Origin: Pseudomonadota bacterium
GTDB lineage: Bacteria > Pseudomonadota > Gammaproteobacteria > Burkholderiales > Burkholderiaceae_D
NCBI GenBank assembly: GCA_023420795.1
Contig: JAEZVM010000119.1
Span: 1-7,067, forward strand
Direction: 5' to 3'
Length of the DNA: 7,067 bases
Shown: piece after piece, positions 5,777-7,067 of the stretch
Layout: the number at the start of each line of letters is the position of its first letter
Numbering within the stretch: position 1 is the stretch's first letter
Position numbers and translations under genes: made by a program
Notes under the pieces: model-generated
The model's database searches: none
What the model was told of the DNA's origin: nothing
Seen by the model: the letters and a program-made list of their open reading frames with translations, nothing else

Positions 5777-6382
5777 TTGAGCTTCAATAAAGTACTACTG
5801 GCTGCTCTTGCTGCGGTTTCCACGACTGCCAGTGCCGCTACTATTAACTTCACCGGCAACATTGCCAACCATAACGACGTCATCACAACGACGTTCACGC
5901 TCAACTCCGCAGCAACCAACGTGCGTGTGTGGACCGATTCCTACAAGAACGGCATCAACTTTGACCCGATCACCGCTCTCTGGAACGCAGCAACGGGCCA
6001 GCTGATCGACGAAGATGACGACAACGCGAGCGTCAACCCTGCCACACAAACGCGCTATGACTCTGGTTTTACCATTGCATCGCTTGCGGCCGGAACCTAT
6101 TACTTTACTGTCGCCACGTATAACAACTTCGCGAAGGGCAGCAACATTGCCGATGGTTTTGCTTACGACAACGATACGCCTCTCGCATTGAACCAGTGGT
6201 GTCAGCCAGCAAATCATTGCAACATGGGTACGTCCTGGAGCGTCTGGCTGGATGGCGTGGACCGCGCCAGCAATCCGTCCGATCCGGGCGAAGTTCCGGA
6301 ACCCGGGAGCATTGCGTTGCTCGGCCTTGGTCTGACCGGTCTGGCGCTGTCCCGTAAGAGGAAGCGTCAAACGCAAGCCTGA
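5777..6382 (+). CDS. PEP-CTERM sorted exported protein, DVUA0089-like family
   Basis: A 201-residue exported protein. A signal peptide covers 1-20 with an ASA-AT cleavage site. The body (about 21-160) has the pattern I recognise from DVUA0089-type PEP-CTERM proteins: FTGNIANHNDV, VRVWTDS, NFDPITALW, a DEDDDN acidic turn, YYFTVATYNNFA, and Cys142/Cys148 in WCQPANHC. The C-terminus is a complete PEP-CTERM signal: VPEPGS at 173-178, a membrane helix at 179-192 and a basic RKRKR end (193-197). In the known pathway exosortase (EpsH/XrtA) cuts near the PEP motif, and such proteins reach the surface or extracellular polysaccharide matrix and aid floc or biofilm formation. No exosortase gene is in the window. 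Acidic loops may bind calcium, but this is conjecture. A sigma-54 promoter lies upstream and a strong terminator downstream, so it is monocistronic. Confidence 0.93.
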   Translation: MSFNKVLLAALAAVSTTASAATINFTGNIANHNDVITTTFTLNSAATNVRVWTDSYKNGINFDPITALWNAATGQLIDEDDDNASVNPATQTRYDSGFTIASLAAGTYYFTVATYNNFAKGSNIADGFAYDNDTPLALNQWCQPANHCNMGTSWSVWLDGVDRASNPSDPGEVPEPGSIALLGLGLTGLALSRKRKRQTQA

Positions 6383-6387
6383 TCCCC

Positions 6388-6442
6388 TGCCTCAACTCTC
6401 TGAACAAGCCTCCACGCTCGGAGGCTTGTTGCTTTTGAGGCA
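6388..6442 (+). terminator. Strong intrinsic terminator with an outer nested stem
   Basis: An 11-base perfect stem pairs 6403-6413 with 6420-6430 around the loop ACGCTC, followed by GCTTTT. It starts 20 bases after the PEP-CTERM stop. An outer perfect 8-base inverted repeat, TGCCTCAA (6388-6395) with TTGAGGCA (6435-6442), encloses it. As a hairpin it could also stop transcripts arriving from the convergent ACR3 gene on the - strand, although no T-run exists on that side. Confidence 0.85.
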
Positions 6443-6477
6443 TAGACTATTGAAGACTGCCCCGCGGGCATCCGGGA

Positions 6478-7067
6478 TCAGTCATGCAATCTGGTGTCGT
6501 ACCACTGCCGCGACCGGTTCACGATGCCGACGACCAATAGCATCACCGGCACCTCGATCAGGACGCCGACAATAGTGGCCAGCGCGGCTCCCGACTGCAG
6601 TCCGAACAGGCTGATTGCCGTAGCAACCGCAAGCTCGAAGAAATTGGACGCACCGATCAGGCAGGAAGGCCCGGCAACGCAGTGCGCCACGCCAAGCCGT
6701 CGGTTCAGCAGATAGGCAAGCCCGGAATTGAAAAACACCTGGATCAGGATCGGCACCGCGAGCAGGGCGATCACCAGCGGCTACTCAACGATCGCGTCGC
6801 CCTGGAAGGCAAACAGCAGGACCAGCGTCAGCAGCAGGGCCGCGATCGAATATGGCCCGAGCTTCGACACTGCACGCTCCAGATTGGCTGCGCCTTTCGA
6901 CAGCATCGATTTGCGTATCCATTGCGCCAGTATCACCGGGACGACGATATACAGGCCGACGGAAGTGATCAGTGTGTTCCACGGTACCGTGATGGAAGAC
7001 AGTCCGAGCAGCAGTGCAACCAGCGGCGCGAACGCGACGATCATGATCGCGTCGTTCAGCGCGACCT
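6478..7067 (-). pseudogene. ACR3-family arsenite efflux pump, interrupted by an in-frame stop and cut by the window edge
   Basis: On the - strand one frame runs from the window edge (VALNDAIMIVAFAPLVALLL) through SSITVPWNTLITSVGLYIVVPV to FQGDAIVE, meets TAG (6783-6781), then continues as PLVIALLAVPILIQVFFNSG, HCVAGPSCLIG, SNFFELAVATAISLFG and a TGA at 6480-6478. Both halves match consecutive parts of ACR3 (ArsB of the BART superfamily), a ten-helix inner-membrane pump that exports As(III). About 94 residues are visible before the stop and 100 after it; the N-terminal part is outside. The second half holds the conserved Glu of SNFFELAVA, so a protein ending at TAG would lack the last helices and should not work. 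GTG at 6774 could restart but would make only 98 residues. There is no frameshift or other damage, so the lesion is recent or a base-call error. Codon use matches the neighbours. Confidence 0.88.

Noticed and set aside
6494..6715. + strand open frame inside the ACR3 gene
   Set aside because: It is the complement of the conserved ACR3 C-terminal half, which explains the sequence fully.

Overview
The window looks like part of a betaproteobacterial chromosome, with a lean towards Burkholderiales/Oxalobacteraceae. That guess rests on moderately high GC, the style of the long-hairpin chemoreceptor, the Usp variants, a PEP-CTERM protein and an ACR3-type arsenite pump. No rRNA or other decisive marker is present, so the taxon is inferred. 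No insertion sequence, tRNA, rRNA or CRISPR array was seen.

Left part (1-1351, + strand): a universal stress protein cut by the window edge, a single-domain hemerythrin and a second universal stress protein. The hemerythrin ribosome binding site overlaps the stop of the first Usp gene, so these two are very probably cotranscribed. The second Usp follows 81 bases later with its own strong Shine-Dalgarno. The hemerythrin has six of the seven usual iron ligands; the remaining one is Asp instead of His.

A gene-free stretch of 410 bases (1352-1761) holds a nested inverted repeat and two short palindromes 24 bases apart. It probably carries the control region for the next block.

Middle part (1762-5619, + strand): a transmembrane methyl-accepting chemotaxis protein, a secreted type 1 substrate-binding protein without any permease or ATPase beside it, and a cytosolic PAS-GGDEF diguanylate cyclase. 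Gaps are 53 and 16 bases, so this is probably one operon. It joins an extracytoplasmic binding protein to two signalling outputs, chemotaxis and cyclic di-GMP. This is the best candidate in the window for an uncharacterised sensory system.

Right part: a PEP-CTERM secreted protein of the DVUA0089 type (5777-6382) starts at TTG. It has a well-matched sigma-54 -24/-12 promoter and an upstream TGT-N11-ACA element that may bind a PEP-CTERM enhancer-binding regulator. A strong hairpin terminator separates it from a convergent ACR3 arsenite efflux gene on the - strand. That gene is cut by the window edge and interrupted by one in-frame TAG, so it is a pseudogene, a recent null allele or a sequence error.
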